DNA of 64,000 bases from Xanthobacteraceae bacterium (lineage in GTDB: Bacteria > Pseudomonadota > Alphaproteobacteria > Rhizobiales > Xanthobacteraceae), in assembly GCA_024508855.1 (NCBI GenBank), contig JANINJ010000085.1, positions 1 to 64,000 of the forward strand, in the 5' to 3' direction. Position numbers and translations under genes: made by a program. Positions 25,479 through 34,431 of the stretch are shown piece after piece. Below the pieces are notes generated by a model. The model was not told the DNA's origin. It saw only the letters and a list, made by a program, of their open reading frames with translations, and did not search any database. Positions within the stretch are counted from its first letter, which is position 1; each line of letters starts with the position of its first letter.

Positions 25479-25601
25479 ATGATCGAAATGCTCTACCTTT
25501 ATCAGTTGGCGCGCAGCCCGCTTCGGGCCATGGCGCGGCGGCTGGTATGTCGCGGACTCAACCGCCTGTCTCCCGGAAAGTATACCTGTCCGGATCAGTA
25601 A
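25479..25601 (+). CDS. Small basic protein of unknown function (40 aa)
   Basis: A 40-residue frame with CAGGAG eight bases before its ATG. The sequence starts MIEMLYLYQLARSPLRAM and has a basic, cysteine-containing C-terminal part (CRGLNRLSPGKYTCP). It ends 45 bp before a strong terminator that faces rightwards, consistent with expression. I do not recognise a family. It could be a real short gene or chance; the ribosome site and terminator favour the former. Confidence 0.45.
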   Translation: MIEMLYLYQLARSPLRAMARRLVCRGLNRLSPGKYTCPDQ

Positions 25602-25646
25602 CCGAGTAAATGCCCTTACTCCGAGCTCTGAAATAGACCTCCAAAC

Positions 25647-25675
25647 AAAAGGCCCGCCAGAACGGCGGGCCTTTT
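25647..25675. terminator. Bidirectional rho-independent terminator
   Basis: AAAAGGCCCGCC (25647-25658), loop AGAAC, GGCGGGCCTTTT (25664-25675): a 12-bp perfect stem with A and T tails on both strands, between the convergent small gene and the DUF2171 gene. Confidence 0.9.
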
Positions 25676-25697
25676 GCTTTCAAGTCGGCAGTAAATC

Positions 25698-25928
25698 TCA
25701 GGACGCCATTTGCAGCGCGCTGACGTCATTCACCGCCTTGTTCAGGTGGACGTGGCTATCGACATGATCGATCCAGCTCACCGGCACGAAGTGGTGTTTG
25801 CCATCCGGCGAACTGTTCTTGGTCAGCTTGATCTTGTCCTGGCCTTCGAGATGATCCACCTGTCCGATCTTCTTGCCGGCGGAATCGAGAACGTCCATGT
25901 GTTCCTTGATCTTCGACGTGTCCATCAT
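25698..25928 (-). CDS. DUF2171 domain protein
   Basis: A 76-residue protein with the beta-barrel-like pattern DVLDSAGKKIGQVDHLEGQDKIKLTK then HHFVPVSWIDHVD, matching DUF2171 (PRC-barrel-like small proteins induced by stress in Rhizobiales). GGAGAGCAG precedes the start. It is divergent from a CsbD-like gene 156 bp away, suggesting a shared stress-responsive control region. Function unknown. Confidence 0.82.
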   Translation of the reverse strand: MMDTSKIKEHMDVLDSAGKKIGQVDHLEGQDKIKLTKNSSPDGKHHFVPVSWIDHVDSHVHLNKAVNDVSALQMAS

Positions 25929-26084
25929 TGCTGCTCTCCTTGCTGTCCCTCAACAACGGCTGCAACCGCCATCGGTTTCCTATCGGAGCAGAATTCAAGC
26001 AGCACAGGAACAGGAGCATCGCTCACGAGTTGATTGGCAACAACTTGGATAACAGGCGGCTTCTCGCCACGGAGATCAATCGAC

Positions 26085-26456
26085 ATGGACAAGGATCGGG
26101 TTGCAGGCGCAGCAAAGGATGTGGCCGGCAAGGTTGAAGGCGCGTTCGGGCGCGCGACCGGCGATGCGGGAACCGAGGCATCCGGCCGGGCGCGCGAAGC
26201 CGCCGGTACGGTGCAAAACGCGTTCGGCCAAGCCAAGGATGTTGCACGCGATATCGGCGATGCGGCGAGCGGCTATGCGCAGGATGCGATCGACGCCGGT
26301 AGCGGATATTATCGCGATGGAAGCGCGGCGGTCGCCTCGAAGGTGAAGGAACAACCGTTGACGGCGCTGATCGCCGCAGGCGCCATCGGCTTTACCCTCG
26401 GCGTATTGATGACGCGGCAACCGCGACGCCGCACCTTGCGCGACTATTATCGATAA
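26085..26456 (+). CDS. CsbD-like stress protein with C-terminal membrane segment
   Basis: A 123-residue protein. The N-terminal half has the CsbD-type repeat (DRVAGAAKDVAGKVEGAFG, GDAGTEASGRAREAAGTVQNAFGQAKD). A linker is followed by one hydrophobic helix (PLTALIAAGAIGFTLGVLM) and a basic tail RQPRRRTLRDYYR, reminiscent of ElaB/YqjD proteins that anchor in the inner membrane. Start at 26085 has GGAG upstream. CsbD-type proteins are general-stress proteins; membrane anchoring here is read from sequence. Confidence 0.85.
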   Translation: MDKDRVAGAAKDVAGKVEGAFGRATGDAGTEASGRAREAAGTVQNAFGQAKDVARDIGDAASGYAQDAIDAGSGYYRDGSAAVASKVKEQPLTALIAAGAIGFTLGVLMTRQPRRRTLRDYYR

Positions 26457-26465
26457 GATGTCGCC

Positions 26466-26496
26466 AGCCCGGCGGGCCTTAACCTCTCGCCGGGCT
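26466..26496. terminator. Hairpin between convergent CsbD-like and ABC permease genes
   Basis: AGCCCGGCG (26466-26474) pairs with CGCCGGGCT (26488-26496) over a 13-nt loop. It spans the stop codon of the leftward permease gene. No T-run follows, so efficiency is uncertain. Confidence 0.5.
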
Positions 26497-28008
26497 GAAC
26501 CACCACGTCGCAAAGACGACTGCGAGGGTCAACAATCCGGTGATGGCGGCGATGACAGGATTGGACAAACCCATTGCTGCTGTTGCCGCCCAGCCAATCG
26601 ATGAAAAAGCTTCCGCGAAGGTCGCGAGCCGAGACGCCGTCTGGCGTCGCCTGAACTGGCTGCGCCGCGCCGTAACCCGGAACCAAAGCTGGATCGCGGT
26701 CGCTGAGATGGTTGCGATGGCAATACCGAGCGCCGCCACCGCGACCTGACGCGGCGCGCTCCATACCAGCGGCAGCAACAGCGGCGCGAATACTGCGGCA
26801 ACCACCATCAATACGACTTCGATCTTGGCACGGGTCACGCGCGACGCCGGCAATGGCGCGGTCGCGACCAGATCGGCGGCGTCTTCGCCGGAAATCGTCA
26901 GCCACGCAAGGCCCCCTGCGAGTTGCCCGGCAGCCATCACCAACACCGGCGTGACAAGCATGGCCGCATCCGCACGATCGGCAAAACTGCGCCACAGCAT
27001 CAGCGCCGGTGGCGCCAGATACAGCAGTTGCATCAGCGTCTGCGACACCAGCCACGGATCGCGGCGAAGCAGGACGAACTCCTTGCGGCGCAGCGCCTGC
27101 TGTCGCGAGGCGACACGAAACCGCGTGCTGCCCTGCCGCCGCGTCATCACCGGCATGGCGCTGGTCGAAGCGCGCATGACATCGTCGGCAAGGCCGGGGA
27201 GAAACTGCGCCATGATGACGCCGAGCAACAGCAGGCTGAATCCCAGCACCGCGGTCAACGCCCAGCCGTCTCCCAGCACGGCGCGGACCGGCAACCAGAT
27301 AAGACTGCCTGCTTCCGGCGCGAACGCGGTTGTCGCATCGGAGGTCAGCACCGCAAATCGCGATAAAGTGCCGTAAGACAGCACCGCGGCGATCTGCAGA
27401 CCGATGATGAAGCTCGCGCCGATCACCACGGCAAGGATCTGCGCCACCAGCCGCGAGCGGCGCGGGCCGATGGTACGAAACAGAATCACCGTGAAGGCGA
27501 TCGCCACCGCCGCCGCCGAGATCCCGATGGCCGCCACGACCCCATAGGCCGTCAGCCAATGCACGCCGCCGCCGAGCGCCAGCACGTTGATGAACGGCGC
27601 GGCGATCAGCAGCGCCATCGCGGTGACGGTCAAGGCGATCGCGCCCATGCGGATCGAGAAGACATTCGGCAAAGCCACTGGCGACGACATCAGCAGATCG
27701 AGATCGGCGCGCGAATAAAACACTCGCGTCACGGATTCGATGGCCTGCGACAGCATCAGGAGCCACGCCAGCAACAGGCTCGCGGCGATGACCACGAACG
27801 TCGTCTTGTCGGCCGTGGTCGAGATATTGGCGAAGCGGCCGACCACGGTAAAGGCCAGCAGGTGCATCAGCGCCGCAAAGATCACCAGCGCGATGACCAT
27901 CTTGCGCATCCGCGCCGGCCGGCCGCCGCGGAGCATCGCCAGCCAGTCGCGCCACGCCAGCCGGATTTCATGCCGGGCAAACCAGGTCAGGCTGGCGCTC
28001 GAGGTCAT
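26479..28008 (-). CDS. ABC exporter permease, large multispan
   Basis: A 509-residue membrane protein with about twelve hydrophobic segments. The N terminus (EIRLAWRDWLAMLRGG) and LSQAIESVTRVFYSRADLDLLMSSP are typical of a rhizobial family of large ABC-2-like permeases. It overlaps its ATPase gene by 4 bp (ATGA), so the pair forms one ABC transporter, probably an exporter because no binding-protein gene is linked. Cargo unknown. Confidence 0.85.
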   Translation of the reverse strand: MTSSASLTWFARHEIRLAWRDWLAMLRGGRPARMRKMVIALVIFAALMHLLAFTVVGRFANISTTADKTTFVVIAASLLLAWLLMLSQAIESVTRVFYSRADLDLLMSSPVALPNVFSIRMGAIALTVTAMALLIAAPFINVLALGGGVHWLTAYGVVAAIGISAAAVAIAFTVILFRTIGPRRSRLVAQILAVVIGASFIIGLQIAAVLSYGTLSRFAVLTSDATTAFAPEAGSLIWLPVRAVLGDGWALTAVLGFSLLLLGVIMAQFLPGLADDVMRASTSAMPVMTRRQGSTRFRVASRQQALRRKEFVLLRRDPWLVSQTLMQLLYLAPPALMLWRSFADRADAAMLVTPVLVMAAGQLAGGLAWLTISGEDAADLVATAPLPASRVTRAKIEVVLMVVAAVFAPLLLPLVWSAPRQVAVAALGIAIATISATAIQLWFRVTARRSQFRRRQTASRLATFAEAFSSIGWAATAAMGLSNPVIAAITGLLTLAVVFATWWFSPARG

Positions 28009-28775
28009 GCGGCGGCCGCCTCGGGATCGACGAGCGCCACGAATACGTCTTCGAGGCTCCGGCTTCCGTCGGCTTCGCCCTGCTCGTTCCGCCGGCGCAA
28101 TTCGTCGAGCGAACCCTCGGCCACGAAACGGCCCGCGGCGATAACGCCGATACGATCCGCCATGCGTTCGGCGACTTCCAGAATATGCGTGGTCAGGATC
28201 ACCGTGCAGCCGTTACGCACCCGATCCTGCAATAGACCCTTGACCAGCCGCGCCGACATCGCATCCAGTCCGGTCAGCGGCTCGTCGAGAATGATGAGAC
28301 GCGGGTCGTGCACCAGCGCGCCAGCCAACGCCACCTTTTGCCGCATGCCGCGCGAAAACCCCTCGCAGCGCTCCTGCGCATGGGGCGCCAATCCCAACTC
28401 GTCGAGCAGACGATGCGCCGCAGCCTCGGCGGCGCGCGGATCGCAGCCCCACAGGCCGGCCACGAAGGCGAGATATTCCAGCGGCGTCAGCTTGTCATAG
28501 ATCATCGGCTCGTCGGACACCCAGGCGATGAGCTGCTTGGCCGCCACCGGGTCGCGCAACGCATCGATGCCCAGAATATGGATCGCTCCGGCGTCGGGGC
28601 GCAGCAGGCCAGCGACCATGCGCAGCGTCGTCGTCTTGCCGGCGCCATTCGGGCCGAGCAGCGCATAGAATTCGCCGGCACGGATGGTGAGATCGAGACT
28701 ATCCACCGCCAGGCGGTCGAAACGCTTCGTTAACCCTTGTATCGCGAGGGCGAGGCTCGGTCCAGACTGGCTCAT
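28005..28775 (-). CDS. ABC transporter ATP-binding protein (ABC-2 exporter type)
   Basis: A 256-residue ATPase: Walker A GPNGAGKTTTLRM (about 41-53), signature FSRGMRQKVALAGAL, Walker B LIILDEPLTGLD and the H-loop LTTHILEVAERMADR. ATG at 28775 gives a standard length; the longer open frame has no family resemblance. It energises the overlapping downstream permease. The FSRGMRQK signature is that of CcmA/NatA-like exporter ATPases. Confidence 0.93.
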   Translation of the reverse strand: MSQSGPSLALAIQGLTKRFDRLAVDSLDLTIRAGEFYALLGPNGAGKTTTLRMVAGLLRPDAGAIHILGIDALRDPVAAKQLIAWVSDEPMIYDKLTPLEYLAFVAGLWGCDPRAAEAAAHRLLDELGLAPHAQERCEGFSRGMRQKVALAGALVHDPRLIILDEPLTGLDAMSARLVKGLLQDRVRNGCTVILTTHILEVAERMADRIGVIAAGRFVAEGSLDELRRRNEQGEADGSRSLEDVFVALVDPEAAAA

Positions 28776-28940
28776 GACGACGTGGATCCCGTATCGCGCG
28801 TTGCCCGAAGCATGACCGCAAGATGTTTCGGCGCAATGAATCCGCGCACGTAAATCGCGGCTATCCCGGTGGCCGGTTCCCGATCGCCGGATCACATTAT
28901 CTTTGCTGGACGCTCCGCGCACTTTCGCGACAATGCCTTG

Positions 28941-30470
28941 ATGATGAAACCGTTCCGGCGACTGCTGGCGGCGCTGGCCGTCCTGTTGTGTATTTCGGCG
29001 CTCGCGGCTGCGGAGGACGCACCACGCGACAGCGAACACAAGCAGGCTTCGGAAACATCCGGCGGACCCGGTCTACTCGCCTTGCTGCCGGCCGATGCCG
29101 TCACCCAGCACACGCTCGATCTCGGCGACCGCAAGCTCAACTACACGGCGACCGCGGGAACGCTGAACCTGTTCGACCAGAGCGGCAAGCGTTCGGCCGC
29201 GGTATTCTATACCAGCTATGTCGCCAAGGACGACGGGAAACAGAAGACCAACCGCCCCCTGACCTTTGTCTTCAACGGTGGCCCGGGCGCAGCATCCGCC
29301 TTTCTGAATCTCGGTCTGGTGGGACCGAAGATTCTCGACTTCGGACCGAGCGAGCGCGACGGCGCCAATGCCAAGCTGATCGACAATCCGCATAGCTGGC
29401 TTGGCTTCACCGACCTCGTCCTGATCGACCCGATCGGCACAGGATGGAGCCGCACCGCGAAGGCCGACGATGCCAAGAATTTCTACGGCGTGAAGCAGGA
29501 TGCGCAGGCGATCGCCAAGACCATCGCGCTGTATCTCGCCCATAGCGGACGTACATCGTCGCCGGTCTATCTGCTCGGTGAAAGCTACGGCGGCCTGCGT
29601 GCCGCGAAAGTCGCAGGCGCGCTCAGCGACGAACAGGGAGTCGTGGTGTCCGGCATCGTCATGCTGTCACCACTGATCGATGGTGCGCTGACCTTCGGCG
29701 CCAATCGCTATGCGCTCGGGGCTGCGCTGCAATTGCCGTCGCTCGCCGCGGCCGAACTCGAACGCCGCAATGCGTTTTCGACCAAGGACGTTCACGCGGC
29801 AGAGCAGTTCGCACTGACCGATTACCTGACCACGCTCGCAGGGCCGCCACCGACCAGCGAGACGGCAAAGACATTCTACAACCGCGTCGCGGAGATGACC
29901 GGCCTCCCCGTGGATGTGATCGCCAAATCGCGCGGCTTCATACGCGACGCTTACGTCAAGCACCTGCGCGGCAGCGACGGTGCCGTCGTCAGCCATTACG
30001 ATGTTACGCTCGCCGCGCCCGATCCGTATCCTGAATCGGATGCGGCGCGCGGCGACGATCCGGTGCTGGACGGTTTTGTGCGCGCTTATGGCGGCGCCTT
30101 CGTGGACTACGCCCGCAACGATCTCGGCTTCAAGACCGAGATGACCTATGAACTGCTCGCCGATGGCGTCAACGGCAAGTGGGATTGGGGCAAAGGCGGC
30201 CGGCTGCAGGCCAATGCAAGCGACGATATACGGCAATTGCTGGCGACCGAGCCGTCGTTCCGGCTCATGATCGCGCAAGGCTACAGCGATCTGGTCATCC
30301 CCTACGCCAGCAACAAATACATCGTGGATCACCTGCCCGAGAAGCTCGCCGGCCGGGTGACGTTCAAGGTCTATCGCGGCGGCCACATGCTCTATACGCA
30401 TGTCGCCTCGCGCGAGGCCTTCACCACCGATGCCAGGGCGTTTTATGCGGGCCAGTCCGCCAGAAACTGA
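28941..30470 (+). CDS. S10 family serine carboxypeptidase-like protein, secreted
   Basis: A 509-residue protein with a signal peptide (RRLLAALAVLLCISALAAAE). The S10 alpha/beta-hydrolase core shows FNGGPGAASAFLNLG for the oxyanion hole, the nucleophile in GESYGGLRAAK and the catalytic His in YRGGHMLYTH; an Asp in AQGYSDLVIP supplies the triad. It removes C-terminal residues from peptides, or acts as an acyltransferase, in the periplasm. Bacterial S10 proteins of this type are common in Bradyrhizobium-like genomes but little studied. It is divergent from the ABC exporter genes. Confidence 0.88.
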   Translation: MMKPFRRLLAALAVLLCISALAAAEDAPRDSEHKQASETSGGPGLLALLPADAVTQHTLDLGDRKLNYTATAGTLNLFDQSGKRSAAVFYTSYVAKDDGKQKTNRPLTFVFNGGPGAASAFLNLGLVGPKILDFGPSERDGANAKLIDNPHSWLGFTDLVLIDPIGTGWSRTAKADDAKNFYGVKQDAQAIAKTIALYLAHSGRTSSPVYLLGESYGGLRAAKVAGALSDEQGVVVSGIVMLSPLIDGALTFGANRYALGAALQLPSLAAAELERRNAFSTKDVHAAEQFALTDYLTTLAGPPPTSETAKTFYNRVAEMTGLPVDVIAKSRGFIRDAYVKHLRGSDGAVVSHYDVTLAAPDPYPESDAARGDDPVLDGFVRAYGGAFVDYARNDLGFKTEMTYELLADGVNGKWDWGKGGRLQANASDDIRQLLATEPSFRLMIAQGYSDLVIPYASNKYIVDHLPEKLAGRVTFKVYRGGHMLYTHVASREAFTTDARAFYAGQSARN

Positions 30471-30657
30471 CCCCGGCAAACCTTTCCGATCAACCAGATT
30501 TACCCGCCAGCCCCGACCGATCCTGCACGGCTGCACAGCCGTTGGGGCACTGCATCGAATTGCGGGCACCGCGCCCGGCTGCTACAGCCTTGGCAAAAGC
30601 GGGGGGCCGGCGCGTTCGACGTTCGGCACCTCACAGAACACCGGGGAGGATGCGATC

Positions 30658-32253
30658 ATGACCGATAATCTTGCGACCACCATCCAGCACGCGCGCGACC
30701 AGAGCATCGGCGACCTGCTGCGCCGATCTGCCCAGCGGCTTCCGGCCAAGACCGCCATCATATGCGGCAACACCGTGTGGACCTATGCGGAGATGGATGC
30801 GATCTGCAATCGTCTGGCCCGCGGGTTGCTCAAGTCGGGCATTGCCAAGGGCGAGCGTGTCGCTGTCCTCTCGCGCAATTCGCACGCTTTCGCGGCGTTA
30901 CGCTTCGCGCTGGCCCGGATCGGCGCGGTGCTGGTTCCGATCAACTTCATGCTCAACCCGGACGAGGTGCGGTTCATCCTGGCAAGCTCCGGCGCAACAC
31001 TGCTGGCGGTCGGCCCGGACTTCATCGACGCGGCACGGGCCGCGTCGGCCAAAGACTGCGCCGTCAAATCGATGGTCTGGCTGCCCGGCGAGGAGTCCTC
31101 CGCACCGCCGGCCGGCATGACGACGTTCGACGATCTGCTGGATGCGGACGCCACACCGGTGATCGCCTCCGTCGACAGTCGCGACCTGGCGCAGATCATC
31201 TATACCAGCGGCACGGAATCGCTGCCGAAGGGCGCGATGCTCAGCCACGAAGCGGTGATGTGGCAATACGTCAGTTGCATCGTCGAAGGCGGCATGGCGG
31301 AAGAGGATGTCGTCCTGCATGCGCTGCCGCTCTACCATTGCGCGCAGCTTGACGTATTCCTTGGCCCGGCGATCTATCTCGGCTCGACCAACATCATCAT
31401 CGGCAAGCCCGCGCCCGACCTGATCCTGTCGCTGATCGCCGCGCACGGTGTGACCTCGTTCTTCGCACCGCCAACGGTATGGATCGGCATGCTGCGCTCG
31501 CCGGCCTTCGACGAGACCGACCTGAGCACCCTGCAGAAAGGATACTACGGTGCTTCGATCATGCCGGTGGAAGTGCTGCTCGAGTTGCAGCGGCGGCTGC
31601 CCAAGGTGCGGTTCTGGAATTTTTACGGCCAGACCGAGATCGCGCCGTTGGCTACCGTGCTCAAGCCGGAAGATCAGTTGCGAAAGGCAGGCTCGGCCGG
31701 CAAGCCGGCGCTCAATGTCGAAACCCGCGTCGTCGATAGCGAGATGAACGACGTCGCCGTCGGCGAGATCGGCGAGATCGTTCACCGCTCGCCGCACCTG
31801 CTGTCGGGCTATTACAATAACCCCGAAAAGACCGCCGAGGCCTTCGCCGGCGGCTGGTTTCACAGCGGCGACCTTGCCACGGTGGACGAGGACGGCTACA
31901 TCACCGTCGTCGACCGCATGAAGGACATGATCAAGACCGGCGGCGAAAACGTCGCCAGCCGCGAGGTCGAGGAGATGATCTATCGGCTGCCGCAGGTTTC
32001 CGAAGTCGCCGTGGTCGGTCTGCCCGATCCGCGCTGGATCGAGGCGGTCACCGCCATCGTGGTGGTAAAGGACGGCCAGACGCTGACAGGCGATGCCGTC
32101 GTCGATCATTGCGCGCAATCGATGGCGCATTTCAAGACGCCGAAGCGCGTTATCTTCGTCGACAGCCTGCCGAAGAACCCGAGCGGCAAGCTGCTCAAGC
32201 GCGAACTGCGTCAGCGCTATCTGGAAACATCTCCGGCAACCGCCGCGGGATGA
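30658..32253 (+). CDS. AMP-forming acyl-CoA synthetase (fatty-acid-CoA-ligase-like)
   Basis: A 531-residue ANL-family enzyme: P-loop IYTSGTESLPKGAMLSH, A5 motif FYGQTE, A7 YYNNPEKTAEAFAGGWFHSGDLA and the A10 catalytic lysine in KNPSGKLLKRELR. It activates a carboxylic acid to acyl-AMP and then acyl-CoA. The TSGTES variant is typical of a FadD-like subgroup. ATG at 30658 has GGGGAGGA before it. It follows the S10 peptidase by 187 bp and converges on the ClC gene. Chain length preference cannot be read. Confidence 0.92.
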   Translation: MTDNLATTIQHARDQSIGDLLRRSAQRLPAKTAIICGNTVWTYAEMDAICNRLARGLLKSGIAKGERVAVLSRNSHAFAALRFALARIGAVLVPINFMLNPDEVRFILASSGATLLAVGPDFIDAARAASAKDCAVKSMVWLPGEESSAPPAGMTTFDDLLDADATPVIASVDSRDLAQIIYTSGTESLPKGAMLSHEAVMWQYVSCIVEGGMAEEDVVLHALPLYHCAQLDVFLGPAIYLGSTNIIIGKPAPDLILSLIAAHGVTSFFAPPTVWIGMLRSPAFDETDLSTLQKGYYGASIMPVEVLLELQRRLPKVRFWNFYGQTEIAPLATVLKPEDQLRKAGSAGKPALNVETRVVDSEMNDVAVGEIGEIVHRSPHLLSGYYNNPEKTAEAFAGGWFHSGDLATVDEDGYITVVDRMKDMIKTGGENVASREVEEMIYRLPQVSEVAVVGLPDPRWIEAVTAIVVVKDGQTLTGDAVVDHCAQSMAHFKTPKRVIFVDSLPKNPSGKLLKRELRQRYLETSPATAAG

Positions 32254-32269
32254 ATCCAACGCAAGTCCA

Positions 32270-33655
32270 TCAGGCCGGCACGCGGGATTGATCGGACGGA
32301 AGCTTCGACGGCCCGTCCGCGCTGGCGAGAAATCCCTTCGCCAGCGCGTGATAGATTCCTTCGCCGCAAACAAGGCGGGACGTTCCGTAAGCGATCAGCG
32401 CCGCCGCCATCAGCGGCACCACCATAGCGTGGTTGTCGGTCATTTCGGTCACGATGACGAAGGCGGTGATCGGCGCCTGCACCACACCGGCGAAGTAAGA
32501 CACCATGCCGAGCAGCATGATGGCGCCGAGCGGCGCGCCATGAAACAGCTCGGCAATATTGGACCCCAGCCCCGCCCCGATCGCCAGCGACGGCGAGAAA
32601 ATGCCACCCGGCATCCCACTGATGGCTGCAAATGTCGTTGCCAGAAACTTCAGCGCGCCGAAATTCGACGGCAGCGGCGTGCCATCCTGGAGCGCGGCTT
32701 TGACCTGCGCGTAGCCGGTGCCGTAGATCGTATCGCCGGACGCCAGGCCGCAGAGGGCCACCGCGATCCCGCAGAACATCGCGAAGATGACCGGATGGCG
32801 CTTGATGGCGAAACCGACGGTGCTTGAAATTCCGCGCGCCATGACCACGACGATACGGCTGAACGTCCCGCCTACGAGCCCGCCCACGACGCCGCAGACA
32901 GGTATGGAAAGCCAGTCGGTTCCATTTCTCAGCATCGCCGCGCTGTTGCCGAAGTACGAGTAGTTACCTAGCAGCGCCAGCGACGTCAGGCCGGCGGCGA
33001 TTACCGCGGCAATGATCAGGCTACTGGTGCGCGTTTCAAACGCCCGGCTCATCTCCTCGATGCCGAACACGATCCCGGCCAGCGGCGTATTGAATGCGGC
33101 AGCGACGCCCGCCGCCGCACCCGCGAGAATCAAACCCGGCTGGCGACGCGGCGACATGCGGCCGAACGCAAACATGATCGATGCGCCGACCTGAACGGTC
33201 GGTCCTTCGCGGCCGACCGACGCACCGCACAGCAACCCCAGCAGTGTCAGAAGCACCTTGCCAACCGCGATACGAATCGAAACCAGCTTGTCGCGCGATG
33301 TCTGCTCGGAGAGTTCGCGAGCGGCGATCGCCTGAGGGATGCCGCTGCCCTGGGCATTTGGAAAATAGCGGATCGTCAGGAAGACCGAGAGCATAAAGCC
33401 CAGCGGCGTGACCAAAAGTGAGGCATATCGCCATTTGGTCAGCAGCAGTGCAAACGCAGCTTGGGCCTGATCGGACAGCTTTGCCAGCGCCACCGCGACC
33501 GCGCCGACAACGATGCCGCCGAGCAAAAAGATCAGGCGCCGCTGCCAGCGGGCGGACATCACCTTGAGAAGCCGAATTTTGTGTCTGTTTAGTCCCGGAA
33601 GCATGGACGGAATACCCGATGAGGAAGCGGCGGCTGCCGCTTTCTCTGTTAGCAC
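32270..33655 (-). CDS. ClC-family chloride channel/transporter
   Basis: A protein of up to 461 residues with about ten membrane helices and the three ClC selectivity motifs: GSGIPQ (about 103), GREGPTVQ with the gating Glu at about 150, and GGIFSPSLA. It moves chloride, or exchanges Cl-/H+ if a proton-path Glu is present. The far start (GTG at 33655) lacks a clear ribosome site; ATG at 33604 would drop 17 residues that have no counterpart in typical ClC proteins. It follows kdpE in the same direction by 86 bp, with a hairpin (AAGCGGC/GCCGCTT, 33625-33642) near its start, so it may be a kdp-linked gene for charge balance (inferred). Confidence 0.88.
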   Translation of the reverse strand: MLTEKAAAAASSSGIPSMLPGLNRHKIRLLKVMSARWQRRLIFLLGGIVVGAVAVALAKLSDQAQAAFALLLTKWRYASLLVTPLGFMLSVFLTIRYFPNAQGSGIPQAIAARELSEQTSRDKLVSIRIAVGKVLLTLLGLLCGASVGREGPTVQVGASIMFAFGRMSPRRQPGLILAGAAAGVAAAFNTPLAGIVFGIEEMSRAFETRTSSLIIAAVIAAGLTSLALLGNYSYFGNSAAMLRNGTDWLSIPVCGVVGGLVGGTFSRIVVVMARGISSTVGFAIKRHPVIFAMFCGIAVALCGLASGDTIYGTGYAQVKAALQDGTPLPSNFGALKFLATTFAAISGMPGGIFSPSLAIGAGLGSNIAELFHGAPLGAIMLLGMVSYFAGVVQAPITAFVIVTEMTDNHAMVVPLMAAALIAYGTSRLVCGEGIYHALAKGFLASADGPSKLPSDQSRVPA

Positions 33656-33741
33656 TCCGTTTATGGGAGGTCACCTTCTCTGGCCGCGGATCAGCCAGAA
33701 TGAAGCCTTGCGAACGGGGCTTTCGCGCCAGCATCATCGTA

Positions 33742-34431
33742 TCAGCCTTCACTGATACGATATCCGATCCCCGGCTCGGTCAGGATGATCTGCGGATCAT
33801 CGACCCTGTCTTCGATCTTCTGCCGCAGTTGACCGATGTAGACGCGGAGGTACTGGGTATCGCTCGCGTGAGCGATACCCCATACGGCGACGAGAATCTG
33901 TCGATGGGTCACGACACGGCCCGCATTTCGAACGAGAAACGACAGCAGTTCGAATTCCTTCGGAGTCAGCTTCAACTCGACCGAACCCCGCATGACCCGA
34001 TGACGCACGGCGTCGACTTCCAGATCACCGACGCGCAGCAGCGGCGTCTCGGCTTTGCGCTGCATGCGATGCCGAAGCGCGGTCCGCATCCGCGCCATCA
34101 GTTCGCCGACGTTGAAGGGCTTGTTGACGTAATCATCGGCGCCAAGATCGAGCGAGTCGATCTTCTCGGTCTCCCGGTCGCGTGCGGAGAGAACGATGAT
34201 CGGGACATCCGACCACTCGCGCACCCGGCGAATCACATCCTTGCCGTCGCCATCGGCCAGCCCGAGGTCGAGCAGCACGAGATCGGGAGCATCGGCAGCG
34301 ATGCGTTTCACTGCATCTGCAACCGTCGCCGTACTGAACATCTCGTAACCGTTGGCCTCGAGCGCTGGCTTCAGGAAACGGAGGATCGCCGCCTCGTCAT
34401 CGACGACCAGTACACGAGATTTTGCACTCAC
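33742..34431 (-). CDS. kdpE: KdpE response regulator
   Basis: A 229-residue OmpR-type regulator: receiver domain with acidic pocket VVDDEA, phospho-acceptor Asp55 in LLDLGLADGDG, Lys in NKPF, and a winged-helix DNA-binding domain (LTPKEFELLSFL, TQYLRVYIGQLRQKIE). Phosphorylated by KdpD under potassium limitation, it activates kdp transcription. It overlaps kdpD by 4 bp. A direct repeat at 42247-42263 is a candidate binding site. Confidence 0.95.
   Translation of the reverse strand: MSAKSRVLVVDDEAAILRFLKPALEANGYEMFSTATVADAVKRIAADAPDLVLLDLGLADGDGKDVIRRVREWSDVPIIVLSARDRETEKIDSLDLGADDYVNKPFNVGELMARMRTALRHRMQRKAETPLLRVGDLEVDAVRHRVMRGSVELKLTPKEFELLSFLVRNAGRVVTHRQILVAVWGIAHASDTQYLRVYIGQLRQKIEDRVDDPQIILTEPGIGYRISEG

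Noticed and set aside
26447..27955. 502-codon frame inside the ABC permease gene
   Set aside because: It is a +1 shadow of the permease; the true frame has clear membrane segments and the ATGA overlap with the ATPase gene.
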